From assembly GCA_900466475.1 (NCBI GenBank), contig UBMI01000009.1:1-64000 (forward strand): a stretch of 64,000 nt of DNA, in the 5' to 3' direction. The notes under the pieces are model-generated. The model ran no database searches and was not told the DNA's origin. It saw only the letters and a program-made list of their open reading frames with translations. The position numbers were made by a program, and so were the translations under genes. This stretch comes from Hyphomicrobiales bacterium. GTDB taxonomy: Bacteria > Pseudomonadota > Alphaproteobacteria > Rhizobiales > Rhizobiaceae. Shown here in pieces: positions 17,463 through 25,765 of this stretch. Position 1 is the first letter of the stretch; each line of letters begins with the position of its first letter.

Positions 17463-18505
17463 GTCCTGTCCTCGTTGGTCGTCTCTTCGGTCAAGGTCTT
17501 TGCCGGCAATGCTGCGGTGTCGCAGATCGCCTTTTCGAGGGTCGAGATCAATACGGTGCCGAGATCGCTGACCGACTGGATGATCTGTGCATTTTCATAG
17601 TAACCGGTCGTATCGTGGCCGATGCCGAGCCCGTAAAGCCTGATGTCGTCGGCGGCTTCTACGCGTCCGATTACCTCGCGCAGGTGACGGTCGAGAATGG
17701 TGTCCTCGTTGTGGAAGAACGTTGCATCATCGACAGGTGCACCATCGGAGAGGACAATCAGCGCCTTTCTCTTCTTCTTGATTGCTGCCAGCCGATCCAC
17801 CGCCCATTCGAGCGCTTCACCGTCGATATTCTCTTTGAGCAGGTCCGGGCGAAGCATGGGTTCCAATGCACGACCTCCGCCTGACCAGTGGGGTGCGGCC
17901 GCGGATTTATAAATGATATGCAGAGTATCGTTCAGGCGTCCAGGCAATCGCGGCCTGCCCCTGCTTCGCCAGAGTTGGCGGGATTTGCCGCCCTTCCACC
18001 GGACGGTCGTAAAGCCGAGCAGTTCAGTAGCGATGCCCAGATTCTTGAGGAAATCCAGCGCAATGTCGCAGGCTGCTGCCGTGAGCAATATGTTCTGTCC
18101 CTTCATCGAACCCGATTGATCGACGAGAAGGGTGATTGCCATCTCCGACAACTCCTCAGCGGTCTTTGCCGCACGAATGCGGTCCGATGCCGCCAGTGCC
18201 TTGACGGTCGCGCCGGTTCGCCAGTCCGTCAGCGCATAATTGAACGTTCGGCAGGCACCCAGATATTGGATCTGGTCGGCGCCTTCCAATTTGCCGAGAA
18301 CCGTATGCAGCTTGTCTGCATCGATGACGATATCGAATTGCCGGGTGTAGATGCGATAGGCGTCCGCGTCGGGGTGCCCTTCGGGCGCCGCGACGGAACT
18401 GGCTCTGGTCATTTTCGTCTGGCTTTTAAAACAGGATTTAAGGCGTTGCAGAGCGCGAAACATGGATAAAACTTTTGGAGCGGCGGTACGACCGCTAGAT
18501 GGCAT
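17459..18505 (-). CDS. CobT-type von Willebrand factor A domain protein
   Basis: This protein of up to 348 residues resembles the C-terminal half of cobaltochelatase subunit CobT. It has YRIYTRQFDIVIDADKL, then a VWA domain with the MIDAS motif DQSGSM, LIVLSDGAPVDD, and the closing YGLGIGHD. It lacks the long acidic N-terminal region of true CobT (about 600 aa), and no cobN or cobS is nearby, so a cobalamin role is doubtful. A regulatory or metal-insertion-type ATPase partner would be expected elsewhere. Other possible starts are ATG 18463 and ATG 18412; none has a good ribosome-binding site. Confidence 0.78.
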   Translation of the reverse strand: MPSSGRTAAPKVLSMFRALQRLKSCFKSQTKMTRASSVAAPEGHPDADAYRIYTRQFDIVIDADKLHTVLGKLEGADQIQYLGACRTFNYALTDWRTGATVKALAASDRIRAAKTAEELSEMAITLLVDQSGSMKGQNILLTAAACDIALDFLKNLGIATELLGFTTVRWKGGKSRQLWRSRGRPRLPGRLNDTLHIIYKSAAAPHWSGGGRALEPMLRPDLLKENIDGEALEWAVDRLAAIKKKRKALIVLSDGAPVDDATFFHNEDTILDRHLREVIGRVEAADDIRLYGLGIGHDTTGYYENAQIIQSVSDLGTVLISTLEKAICDTAALPAKTLTEETTNEDRT

Positions 18506-18678
18506 GGAGAATTTGCCGAAGTCTACAACTTATTGTCGTGACAGCGGCATGTCGCATACTTCTGCCGTGCCCGCAGGCCGGCCCCGGATATCCTCGCATC
18601 CTGCCGGAAACCATTAAGGCACTTCGCAGTTAGGAATACTCGGCCTGATCCCGGGGGATGAGGCGACTGCGGGGAAGG

Positions 18679-19062
18679 ATGGAGATCGGCGATCTCGGGC
18701 TCATGGCGGGAAAGCATCTGCTCATTGTCGAGAGCGGCGATCTGGTCGCCGACGAAGTGCGGCTTGCGCTGACGCAGGCCGGCGTCGTCATCGTTGGGCC
18801 TGCCGCCTCCGTCGAAATCGGCCTTGCGCTGCTCGACATCGTCAGGATCGATGGCGCCATCCTGGATATCCGCATTGAAGGCGAAACCGCATTCCCGCTC
18901 GCCGAGCGGCTGCAGGACGCAAGAATATCTTTTGTTTTCGCGATGTTTCATGCCGATGCGGATATTGCACCAGGTTATGGCGGCTACCGGCTCAACGAGA
19001 GCCCCGCCGCACTTGCCGAGATCGGCGAGGCTCTCTTTGCGCCGCGCGGAAACGGCGGCTGA
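18679..19062 (+). CDS. Degenerate single-domain response regulator receiver
   Basis: This 127-residue CheY-like fold keeps the phospho-acceptor in GAILDIRIEGE, but the acidic pocket is reduced (LLIVESGD instead of E-D-E). The switch Thr is replaced (FVFAMFHAD) and the conserved Lys near the end is missing (YRLNESP). It therefore may not be phosphorylated normally. ATG 18679 has GGGGAAGG just upstream. It lies ahead of an EcfG-like sigma gene, in the kind of neighbourhood where single-domain receivers tune the general stress response. Confidence 0.75.
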   Translation: MEIGDLGLMAGKHLLIVESGDLVADEVRLALTQAGVVIVGPAASVEIGLALLDIVRIDGAILDIRIEGETAFPLAERLQDARISFVFAMFHADADIAPGYGGYRLNESPAALAEIGEALFAPRGNGG

Positions 19063-19198
19063 AATCCAGCCTGGCTCGCAGCGGCATCCATTGTGCGGTA
19101 GCGTACAAAGTGGCCCGCTGGCGGAACGAACAGCAGGTTGCCCCCTTTCTCCAGAATAAGAGCCCGCGGGTTCACATCCGGGGCCAGGGAGCCAGGAC

Positions 19199-19693
19199 AT
19201 GCAAGATTCCCACGAAATGCTTCAACAAGAGATGGTCGCCCAAATTCCGGCGCTGAGAGCATTTGCCCGCACCTTTTACCGATCGTCCGGGGATGCCGAC
19301 GATCTCGTACAGGAAACGCTCGTCAGGGCGCTTGGCAGCATCGGCCAGTTCAAACAGGGCACCAAGATGAAATCCTGGCTGTTCACGATCATGCGCAACG
19401 CCTTCTGCACACGCTTTCGCCTCAGGCAGCGCGAGACGCTGGGCTCGGAAGAATGCGCCTCCTCGCAAGGCAGCGTGCCGGCCGACCAGGAATGGCACCT
19501 GCGTGGCCACGAACTGGAGGCTGCCTGCGGACACCTGCCGGAGCCTTATCGCGCCGCCTTCGCCTTCGTCTTCGTGGACGGGCGCTCCTATGAAGAAGCC
19601 GCGGACCATTTCCATTGCCCGATCGGCACTATCAAGAGCCGGGTGAACCGCGCCCGCCGACGCATTGCGCATGATATCGGCTATTATCAATAG
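19199..19693 (+). CDS. EcfG-like (ECF15) RNA polymerase sigma factor
   Basis: This 164-residue sigma factor has region 2 LRAFARTFYRSSGDADDLVQ and MKSWLFTIMRNAF, and region 4 GRSYEEAADHFHCPIGTIKS followed by RVNRAR. That wording is typical of the alphaproteobacterial EcfG/ECF15 group that recognises GGAAC-N16/17-CGTT promoters. No NepR gene is adjacent, so it is more likely a paralogue than the primary EcfG. It overlaps the convergent Crp-family gene by seven bases. Confidence 0.88.
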   Translation: MQDSHEMLQQEMVAQIPALRAFARTFYRSSGDADDLVQETLVRALGSIGQFKQGTKMKSWLFTIMRNAFCTRFRLRQRETLGSEECASSQGSVPADQEWHLRGHELEAACGHLPEPYRAAFAFVFVDGRSYEEAADHFHCPIGTIKSRVNRARRRIAHDIGYYQ

Positions 19694-20451
19694 GCCTGAT
19701 TATCGCCGGCCCGGACTTTCGCGAGTGCCTGCGGCTGTCTGAGCTCGCCGATCAGCCGGCGATATTCCTGCTCGGCGCGACCGTAGGAATCGCCGGCGAA
19801 TTCCTCGAGGCCTGCCCGGTCGCGGACGGTCACCAAGCTGCGCTCCGACCAGATCAGCTGCCTGCCTTCCAGATCATGCAGGGCGGTGGTTATGCTGGCG
19901 CGCCTGACGGACAGCATGAGAGCCAGGAATTCGTGCGTGAGGCCGATGTGGTCGCCGTCGATACGGTCGTGGCACATCAGTATCCAGCGCGCCAACCGCG
20001 CCTCGATGGAATGATTGGCGTTGGCAAGCGAAGTGAAAGCCGCCTGTACAATGAATGTCTGGACATAACGGTTCAGGAGCCTGCGCAGCGATGGCACAGC
20101 CCTCAGGGCCTCCTGCAGCGGCTCCACGGCGATGCGCGAACCATGGCCTTCCACCTGCACGAAAATGTCGAAGGTCGCGTGCGTGCTGTCGAGGATCGGC
20201 GCCAGCGGCACGATGCCTTCGCGCCCGACGATGCCGACCTCGCTTGATCGTTCGGCCACTGATCGCGCGACGATCGACGCGATGCCGTCCTCGATGAAAT
20301 AACAATGTTTCAGCTGATGGCCCGAGGTCGAAAGCGCATAGCCACGCGGCAGGGCAAGCGGTTCCAGGTAAGGGGTGAGATGCCGTGTCGCCTCCTCGTC
20401 CATTCTTCCGCGCAATATATTATCGCCGGCTGCATAGATGGCCCTGTCCAT
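19687..20451 (-). CDS. Crp/Fnr family transcriptional regulator
   Basis: This 254-residue protein has an N-terminal cyclic-nucleotide-binding-like beta barrel (residues 20-130, with SEVGIVGREGIV) and a C-terminal HTH (GLTHEFLALMLSVRRASITT). No Fnr-type Cys cluster is present in the N-terminus, and the cAMP-phosphate-binding signature of Crp is absent, so the signal is unknown. Similar rhizobial proteins regulate stress or redox genes. ATG 20451 follows GGGGAAGATC. The 228-base divergent region holds an EcfG-like promoter and an inverted repeat. Confidence 0.9.
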   Translation of the reverse strand: MDRAIYAAGDNILRGRMDEEATRHLTPYLEPLALPRGYALSTSGHQLKHCYFIEDGIASIVARSVAERSSEVGIVGREGIVPLAPILDSTHATFDIFVQVEGHGSRIAVEPLQEALRAVPSLRRLLNRYVQTFIVQAAFTSLANANHSIEARLARWILMCHDRIDGDHIGLTHEFLALMLSVRRASITTALHDLEGRQLIWSERSLVTVRDRAGLEEFAGDSYGRAEQEYRRLIGELRQPQALAKVRAGDNQAY

Positions 20452-20579
20452 GATCTTCCCCTTCGTCGTGCACCAGACTCGATACGACGGCCGAAGTTCC
20501 CGATTAGCGCCGATTTTCGCAGGAGCTGTGTCGGCAGTCGAGCTCCATGCAGCCTATGCGCACGGATGTTTCAGGCTTG

Positions 20580-20593
20580 TCACCAAATGGTGA
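20580..20593. promoter_or_regulatory. Inverted repeat TCACCA-AA-TGGTGA, possible operator
   Basis: A 6+6 bp inverted repeat lies 22 bases before the GGAAC element at 20616, between the Crp/Fnr gene and DUF982. It could be bound by the Crp/Fnr protein itself, but it does not match the Crp or Fnr consensus closely. Confidence 0.35.
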
Positions 20594-20615
20594 TCTTTCC
20601 AGGAATGCCGGGGCG

Positions 20616-20640
20616 GGAACTTTATTCGGGTCGCCGTGTT
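20616..20640 (+). promoter_or_regulatory. EcfG-type promoter ahead of DUF982
   Basis: GGAAC at 20616-20620 and GTT at 20638-20640 (TGTT with 16-base spacing) match the EcfG pattern. The start codon of DUF982 is 40 bases downstream, an ordinary leader length. Confidence 0.55.
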
Positions 20641-20679
20641 GGGCGCGAACGATCGATCCGGGGCAGCGCCGCTATTCAC

Positions 20680-20934
20680 ATGTCAGACTGGACCACACCC
20701 CTTTACATCCGGCTTCCGGACCAGGAGAGCCTTATCACCGTTCGCGGGACGGGCCATGCGGCAGCGCTTCTTGCCGACAAATGGCCTGTCACCCACGGCC
20801 CGGCCTTCGAGCACGCGCTGGCCTCCTTCGCGGCGGTCTCGGAAGGCCATCTCTTGCCCGACGAGGCGCGGGAAGCCTTCGTCGAAGCGGCGGATGCTGC
20901 CGGCGTCGGCTGGCTGAACTATGACGAGGCCTGA
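20680..20934 (+). CDS. DUF982 protein
   Basis: This 84-residue protein shows the DUF982 pattern: a short strand (PLYIRLPDQESLITVRGT), AALLADKWPVTHGPAFEHAL, and the end helix ALFVEA-like DEAREAFVEAADAAGV. DUF982 is largely confined to rhizobia and relatives and often occurs in several copies; its function is unknown. The ATG at 20680 is chosen from family-like length. The upstream EcfG-type promoter predicts induction by general stress. Confidence 0.8.
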   Translation: MSDWTTPLYIRLPDQESLITVRGTGHAAALLADKWPVTHGPAFEHALASFAAVSEGHLLPDEAREAFVEAADAAGVGWLNYDEA

Positions 20935-20936
20935 TA

Positions 20937-21476
20937 TCACGTGTCGCGACGCAAGCGTTGTGGCAAGAGCAGGGCTGCTGAGACGAAGAGGAAGCCAAAA
21001 GCCTTCAGCGCCGCCACCACCATATGACCGATTTCCCAGCGATGACGCACCGCTTCGAAATCCGCCGGCAGCGGCCCGGCCGCCCAGAGCGCCAGGACGG
21101 CATTCATGGGCGCAACGAGGATGAACCACGCCGCAAGCGCGGCAATGAAAAGAGCCGCCCCGACGAGAGCGAGTGCGACGGACGGCCGCCTGCCGTGCAG
21201 AAGGAAGGCAAGCAGGACGGTAAAGACAATCGCCGCGAGATCGACCGGCGCACCGACGACGGCGAAATACTCGAACTGGCCGTTGAAGACAGTTGTTTCC
21301 CGCCAGAGCTCGGGCGACCAGATGGCGAGCCGCGGGCCTGCCTCAAGAACGTGGGCGTAGGACGGGCCGAGGCTGAGGGCGGCGAGAAAGAGCGTCGCAA
21401 CGCCGAGACCGGGGATGAACCGTTCCGCACCGCGTCCGCGTGTGCGAGCTTGCTGTCGAGATTCATGTAAGCGCAT
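20937..21476 (-). CDS. Four-helix membrane protein, DUF1772-like
   Basis: This 179-residue protein has four hydrophobic helices (about residues 23-42, 78-97, 99-122 and 150-172). Short motifs between the first two (ELWRETTVFNGQFEYFAVVG) resemble DUF1772/anthrone-oxygenase-like membrane proteins, and APMNAVLALW precedes a charged helix. The assignment is tentative. Its start overlaps the end of the small upstream membrane protein gene by 14 bases, so the two form an operon. Confidence 0.68.
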   Translation of the reverse strand: MRLHESRQQARTRGRGAERFIPGLGVATLFLAALSLGPSYAHVLEAGPRLAIWSPELWRETTVFNGQFEYFAVVGAPVDLAAIVFTVLLAFLLHGRRPSVALALVGAALFIAALAAWFILVAPMNAVLALWAAGPLPADFEAVRHRWEIGHMVVAALKAFGFLFVSAALLLPQRLRRDT

Positions 21477-21642
21477 GGACGACCAGCCCGAGCAGGACGC
21501 AGCCGGCGAGGCCGGCGATGAAGATCACGCGCCTCGTTTTCGTGCGCAGGATGATTTCTCCGCCCCGCGCATCCTCGGCGGAAAAGATTCTCGCCTTGGC
21601 ACCGTCATCGACAGATCCGGATTCTTTCGCTGTTATGGTCAT
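21463..21642 (-). CDS. Small single-helix membrane protein
   Basis: This 59-residue protein begins MTITAKESG, has the Gly/Arg-rich segment SAEDARGGEI, and ends in one membrane helix (VIFIAGLAGCVLLGLVVHAL). Short rhizobial proteins of this design are common and usually unnamed. GGAAAGG lies right before ATG 21642, making that start better than one 22 codons upstream. It precedes and overlaps the four-helix membrane protein gene. An EcfG-like promoter at 21725-21750 could drive both. Confidence 0.6.
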   Translation of the reverse strand: MTITAKESGSVDDGAKARIFSAEDARGGEIILRTKTRRVIFIAGLAGCVLLGLVVHALT

Positions 21643-21724
21643 GCCTTTCCTTTCCCGACATTTGCCGAACATCCGAGCCAGCAACAGGTTCCCGTCCGCC
21701 GCGTCCATCCGTCGCCCGGGCCGG

Positions 21725-21750
21725 AACTGCGGCGCCGATTGACTTGTTCC
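21725..21750 (-). promoter_or_regulatory. EcfG-like promoter candidate (minus strand)
   Basis: On the minus strand GGAAC (21750-21746) and AGTT (ending at 21725) are separated by 17 bases. The first base of the -10 element deviates from CGTT. It points at the small membrane protein gene starting at 21642. Confidence 0.35.
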
Positions 21751-21837
21751 CGCGAAGGATTAAGCTTTGAGGCATCGCAACCACCATCCGCGCGAATGCC
21801 AGCGGAGGGTGCGAGTGGCGGGGCAACCTTGAGGAGG

Positions 21838-22239
21838 ATGAGGTTTGCCGTGGATTACCGTGTTATTCTGCTGATCTGTGCATCCGTGATTGCCCTTTCG
21901 CCCGGCAGCGCCGGGGCGCAGGAGGGCGATGCGACAGCGGGTGCCGTTGTTTTCAAGAAATGCGCGACCTGTCATATCGTCGATTCCGATACGAACAAGG
22001 TCGGCCCGTCGCTCAACAAATTGTTCGGCCGACCGGCCGGAACGCATCCCAATTTCGCCTATTCGCCTTCGATGAAGGCCGCCGGTGAGGGCGGTCTCGT
22101 CTGGGACGAGGCGACCCTGCGCGACTACCTGCACAATCCGAAAGCAAAGGTGAAGGGCACGAAAATGGCCTTCGTCGGCGTCAAGGACGACCAGGAGATC
22201 ACCAATCTCATCGCTTATCTCAAGCAATATTCCCAGTGA
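21838..22239 (+). CDS. Soluble class I cytochrome c
   Basis: This 133-residue protein has a signal peptide (cleavage near SAGA-Q) and a small cytochrome c domain: heme motif C-A-T-C-H at 42-46, VGPSLNKLFGR, and axial Met110 in KGTKMAFVGV, typical of mitochondrial/c2-like cytochromes. It is predicted to carry electrons in the periplasm, most simply to the aa3 oxidase encoded directly downstream. ATG 21838 is very close to GAGGAGG; an in-frame GTG at 21850 would also give a good signal peptide. Confidence 0.88.
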   Translation: MRFAVDYRVILLICASVIALSPGSAGAQEGDATAGAVVFKKCATCHIVDSDTNKVGPSLNKLFGRPAGTHPNFAYSPSMKAAGEGGLVWDEATLRDYLHNPKAKVKGTKMAFVGVKDDQEITNLIAYLKQYSQ

Positions 22240-22252
22240 CGGATCATAATCC

Positions 22253-22300
22253 AATTGCCGGGTGGTGGCTGACGGCACATGCCTAAATTGCCGTAATTGC
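22253..22300 (+). repeat. Three AATTGC direct repeats ahead of the oxidase operon
   Basis: AATTGCCG occurs at 22253-22260 and 22286-22293, exactly 33 bases (about three helical turns) apart, and AATTGC occurs again at 22295-22300. They lie 83-130 bases before the coxM start and could be activator sites. No regulator is identified. Confidence 0.35.
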
Positions 22301-22382
22301 AGATATTTTCCAGTTATGCGATAATAAATACGGACTTTTGCGGAATACGGTTTCACGGTCGACTGCTCAGGGAGGAGCGGAA

Positions 22383-23201
22383 ATGGCTGTTGTGCTGATC
22401 CTTGTCCTTGTTGTCGTCGGCTCCGTGCTGTTCCATGTGCTGAGCCCGTGGTGGTGGACGCCGATCGCGTCCAACTGGAGCTATATCGACAGCACGCTCG
22501 TCATCACCTTCTGGATCACCGGCATCGTCTTCGTCGCGGTGATTTCCTTCATGGCCTATTGCGTCTTCCGCTTCCGGCACAAGCCGGGCAACCGGGCGCA
22601 TTACGAGCCCGAGAACCGCAGGCTGGAAGTGCTGCTTGCCTCGGGAACGGCTGTCGGGGTCGCCGCCATGCTGGCGCCCGGCCTGATCGTCTGGAAACAG
22701 TTCATCACCGTGCCGCCCGATGCCGCATCGGTGGAAGTGGTCAGCCAGCAATGGCTGTGGAGCTTCCGCCTGCCTGGCGCGGACGGGAAGCTCGGCCGCG
22801 CCGAGACGCGTGACGTGACCCCCGAAAACCCGCTCGGCCTCGACAAGAACGATGCAAGCGGCCTCGACGACATCATCATCGAGGGCGGCGAGCTGCATCT
22901 GCCCGTCGGCAAGCCGGTGCACATATTGCTGCGCTCGGTCGATGTGCTCCACGATTTCTATGTGCCGGAATTCCGCGCCAAGATGGACATGATCCCCGGC
23001 ATGGTCACCTATTTCTGGCTCACGCCGACACGCACGGGAACCTTCGAGATTCTCTGTGCCGAACTCTGCGGCGTCGGCCATCCGCAGATGCGCGGAACCG
23101 TCATCGTCGACAGTGACGCGGACTACCAGACCTGGCTTGGGCAGCAGCAGACGTTCACCCAGCTTACCGCATCGTCGGGAGAACCGCCGCCATCAAACTG
23201 A
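22383..23201 (+). CDS. coxM: Cytochrome c oxidase subunit II (CuA subunit), CoxM type
   Basis: This 272-residue protein has two N-terminal membrane helices and a periplasmic cupredoxin domain. CuA ligands are visible as the His in VLHDFYVPEFR and the C-x3-C-x3-H-x2-M cluster CAELCGVGHPQM. QQWLWSFRLPG is the conserved aromatic electron-entry region. There is no fused cytochrome c domain, which fits the free cytochrome c encoded upstream. GGGAGGAGCGGAA precedes ATG 22383. It is the first gene of a five-gene oxidase operon whose order matches coxMNOP of Bradyrhizobium. Confidence 0.92.
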   Translation: MAVVLILVLVVVGSVLFHVLSPWWWTPIASNWSYIDSTLVITFWITGIVFVAVISFMAYCVFRFRHKPGNRAHYEPENRRLEVLLASGTAVGVAAMLAPGLIVWKQFITVPPDAASVEVVSQQWLWSFRLPGADGKLGRAETRDVTPENPLGLDKNDASGLDDIIIEGGELHLPVGKPVHILLRSVDVLHDFYVPEFRAKMDMIPGMVTYFWLTPTRTGTFEILCAELCGVGHPQMRGTVIVDSDADYQTWLGQQQTFTQLTASSGEPPPSN

Positions 23202-23253
23202 GGCGGCGGATGACGGCGGGAGGCCGCATCGGGAAAGGAAGGGAAGAGAGATC

Positions 23254-25023
23254 ATGGTCGAGATTCCATCCGGCAGCATCCCATCCGCCGAAGTCGAGGA
23301 TGTCGAGCTTTATCATCCGCACAGCTGGTGGACGAAATATGTGTTCAGCCAGGATGCGAAGATCATCGCCGTGCAATATTCGGTGACCGCCATCTCGATC
23401 GGCATGGTGGCGCTGGTGCTCTCCTGGCTGATGCGGATCCAGCTCGCCTTTCCCGGCGCTCTCTCCTTCATCGATGCCGATCATTATTACCAGTTCATCA
23501 CCATGCACGGCATGATCATGGTGATCTATCTGCTCACTGCGCTCTTCCTCGGCGGCTTCGGCAATTACCTCATTCCGCTGATGGTCGGCGCGCGCGACAT
23601 GGTCTTCCCCTACGCGAACATGCTGAGCTACTGGATCTATCTGCTTGCGGTGCTGATCCTGGTCGCGGGCTTCTTCGCACCCGGCGGCCCGACGGGGGCG
23701 GGCTGGACGCTTTATCCGCCGCAATCCGTCCTGTCGGGCACGCCCGGCGGCAAGGACTGGGGCATCCTCTTGATGCTCAGCTCGCTGATCGTCTTCATCA
23801 TCGGCTTCACCATGGGTGGCCTGAACTATGTGGTGACGGTGCTGCAGGGGCGGGCACGCGGCATGACGCTGATGCGCATGCCGCTCACCGTCTGGGGCAT
23901 CTTCACCGCGACGGTGATGGCGCTCCTGGCCTTTCCGGCCCTCTTCGTCGCCTGCGTGATGATGATGTTCGACCGCGTGCTCGGCACCAGCTTCTTCATG
24001 CCCGCCATCGTCGAGATGGGCGAGCAGCTGAAGCATGGCGGCGGAAGCCCGATCCTGTTCCAGCACCTGTTCTGGTTCTTCGGGCATCCGGAGGTCTATA
24101 TCGTCGCGCTGCCGGCCTTCGGCATCGTTTCGGACCTGATCAGCACGCATGCGCGCAAGAACATCTTCGGCTACCGCATGATGGTCTGGGCGATCGTCAT
24201 CATCGGAGCCTTAAGCTTCGTCGTCTGGGCGCACCACATGTATGTCAGCGGCATGAACCCGGCCTTTGGCTTCTTCTTCGCCACGACGACGCTGATCATC
24301 GCCGTTCCGACGGCGATCAAGGTCTATAACTGGGTGCTGACACTCTGGCGCGGCGACATCCACCTGACGCTGCCGATGCTCTTTGCGCTCGCCTTCATCG
24401 TTACCTTCGTCAATGGCGGCCTGACGGGCCTTTTCCTCGGCAACGTCGTCGTCGACGTACCGCTGTCGGATACTATGTTCGTCGTCGCGCATTTCCACAT
24501 GGTCATGGGTGTTGCGCCGATCCTCGTCATCTTCGGGGCGATCTATCACTGGTATCCGAAGGTGACCGGACGCATGCTGGACGAGACGCTCGGCCGGATC
24601 CATTTCTGGATCACCTTCCTCGGCACCTATGCGATCTTTTTCCCGATGCATTATCTCGGCCTGCTCGGCGTACCGCGCCGCTATTTCGAGATGGGGGAGA
24701 CGGCCTTCGTTCCGCCCTCGGCCCATACGCTGAACGTCTTCATAACGGTGATGGCGCTGATCGTCGGGGCGGCACAGATCGTCTTCCTGTTCAACCTGGT
24801 CTGGAGCCTTTTCCGGGGCAGGGAGGCGGGCGGCAATCCGTGGCGGGCGACGACGCTCGAATGGCAGACGCCGCAGACCCCGCCGGCGCATGGCAACTGG
24901 GGCAAGGATCTGCCTGTCGTCTACCGCTGGGCCTATGATTACAGCGTGCCGGGAGCGGCGGAAGATTTCATTCCGCAGAATGTGCCGGCAAGCGGCGGCG
25001 TCACACGGGAGGTTCCGGCATGA
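23254..25023 (+). CDS. coxN: Cytochrome c oxidase subunit I, CoxN type
   Basis: This 589-residue heme-copper oxidase catalytic subunit has a low-spin heme His in ITMHGMIMVIY, the CuB motif FFGHPEVYIVALP, the two CuB His in WAHHMYVSGMNP, and the heme a/a3 His pair in VAHFHMVMG. The D-channel entry N/D pattern appears in GNYLIPLMVGARDMVFPYAN. It pumps protons while reducing O2 in the inner membrane. The stop overlaps the next start (ATGA), coupling it to the subunit III-like gene. Confidence 0.95.
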   Translation: MVEIPSGSIPSAEVEDVELYHPHSWWTKYVFSQDAKIIAVQYSVTAISIGMVALVLSWLMRIQLAFPGALSFIDADHYYQFITMHGMIMVIYLLTALFLGGFGNYLIPLMVGARDMVFPYANMLSYWIYLLAVLILVAGFFAPGGPTGAGWTLYPPQSVLSGTPGGKDWGILLMLSSLIVFIIGFTMGGLNYVVTVLQGRARGMTLMRMPLTVWGIFTATVMALLAFPALFVACVMMMFDRVLGTSFFMPAIVEMGEQLKHGGGSPILFQHLFWFFGHPEVYIVALPAFGIVSDLISTHARKNIFGYRMMVWAIVIIGALSFVVWAHHMYVSGMNPAFGFFFATTTLIIAVPTAIKVYNWVLTLWRGDIHLTLPMLFALAFIVTFVNGGLTGLFLGNVVVDVPLSDTMFVVAHFHMVMGVAPILVIFGAIYHWYPKVTGRMLDETLGRIHFWITFLGTYAIFFPMHYLGLLGVPRRYFEMGETAFVPPSAHTLNVFITVMALIVGAAQIVFLFNLVWSLFRGREAGGNPWRATTLEWQTPQTPPAHGNWGKDLPVVYRWAYDYSVPGAAEDFIPQNVPASGGVTREVPA

Positions 25024-25739
25024 ACGTCATGCTGATCTTCCTTGCCGCGGTGGCCGCCATCATCATCTGGTGGCTTTCCGGGCAGCGGCTGACCTCGAAG
25101 CCCTGGCTCGAAACGGGGTCTGTGCAGCTGCCGGCGCATGACGACACCGGCCGGCAGCTGTCACCGGTGCCGGCGGTCAAACTCGGCCTCTTCGTGTTCC
25201 TCGGCGTCGTCGGCGCGCTCTTCAGCCTTGCCGTCAGCGCCTATTTCATGCGCATGGCGTCGGCCGACTGGTGGGGAATGCCGGTTCCGCGACTGCTCTG
25301 GATCAATACCGCAGCGCTCGCGCTCAGCAGTTTGGCGCTGCAATGGGCCAGACGCGAAGCGCAGCATGGGCGCATGGAAAGCCTGCGGCCGGCGCTCGTG
25401 ACCGGGCTTGCACTCGCGGTCTTCTTTCTGATCGGGCAGATCCAGGCATGGCGGGAGCTGACCGCAGCCGGCTATGTGCTGACCGACAATCCCGCCAACA
25501 GCTTCTTCTACATGCTGACCGGCCTGCACGGCCTGCATATTCTCGGCGGGCTTGCCGTGCTCGCACATACGACGGTCAGAGCATTTTCAGCCAAGGTTCA
25601 ACCCGACAGGCTGCAGCTCAGCGTCGATCTCTCGGCCATCTATTCGCATTTCATGCTCGCCGTCTGGCTTTTGCTTTTCGCGCTCTTTGCCGGCTGGGCG
25701 AATGACTTCGTCGATCTCTGCCGCACATTGCTTAACTAG
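25020..25739 (+). CDS. coxO: Cytochrome c oxidase subunit III-like protein, CoxO type
   Basis: This 239-residue membrane protein has about six to seven helices and the subunit III features NSFFYMLTGLHGLHILGGL and IYSHFMLAVWLLLFAL. It differs clearly from the next gene, which is a second subunit III relative; two adjacent subunit III genes are the hallmark of the coxMNOP operon. It has a four-base overlap with coxN and a 26-base gap to the next gene, which has its own AGGAGG. Confidence 0.88.
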   Translation: MNVMLIFLAAVAAIIIWWLSGQRLTSKPWLETGSVQLPAHDDTGRQLSPVPAVKLGLFVFLGVVGALFSLAVSAYFMRMASADWWGMPVPRLLWINTAALALSSLALQWARREAQHGRMESLRPALVTGLALAVFFLIGQIQAWRELTAAGYVLTDNPANSFFYMLTGLHGLHILGGLAVLAHTTVRAFSAKVQPDRLQLSVDLSAIYSHFMLAVWLLLFALFAGWANDFVDLCRTLLN

Positions 25740-25765
25740 AACCAGGGGCTGCTCAGGAGGTGCAG

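Noticed and set aside
19095..19165. GGAAC-N18-TT near 19119 ahead of the EcfG-like sigma gene
   Set aside because: The -10 element lacks GTT, so the match is too weak to call as an EcfG promoter.
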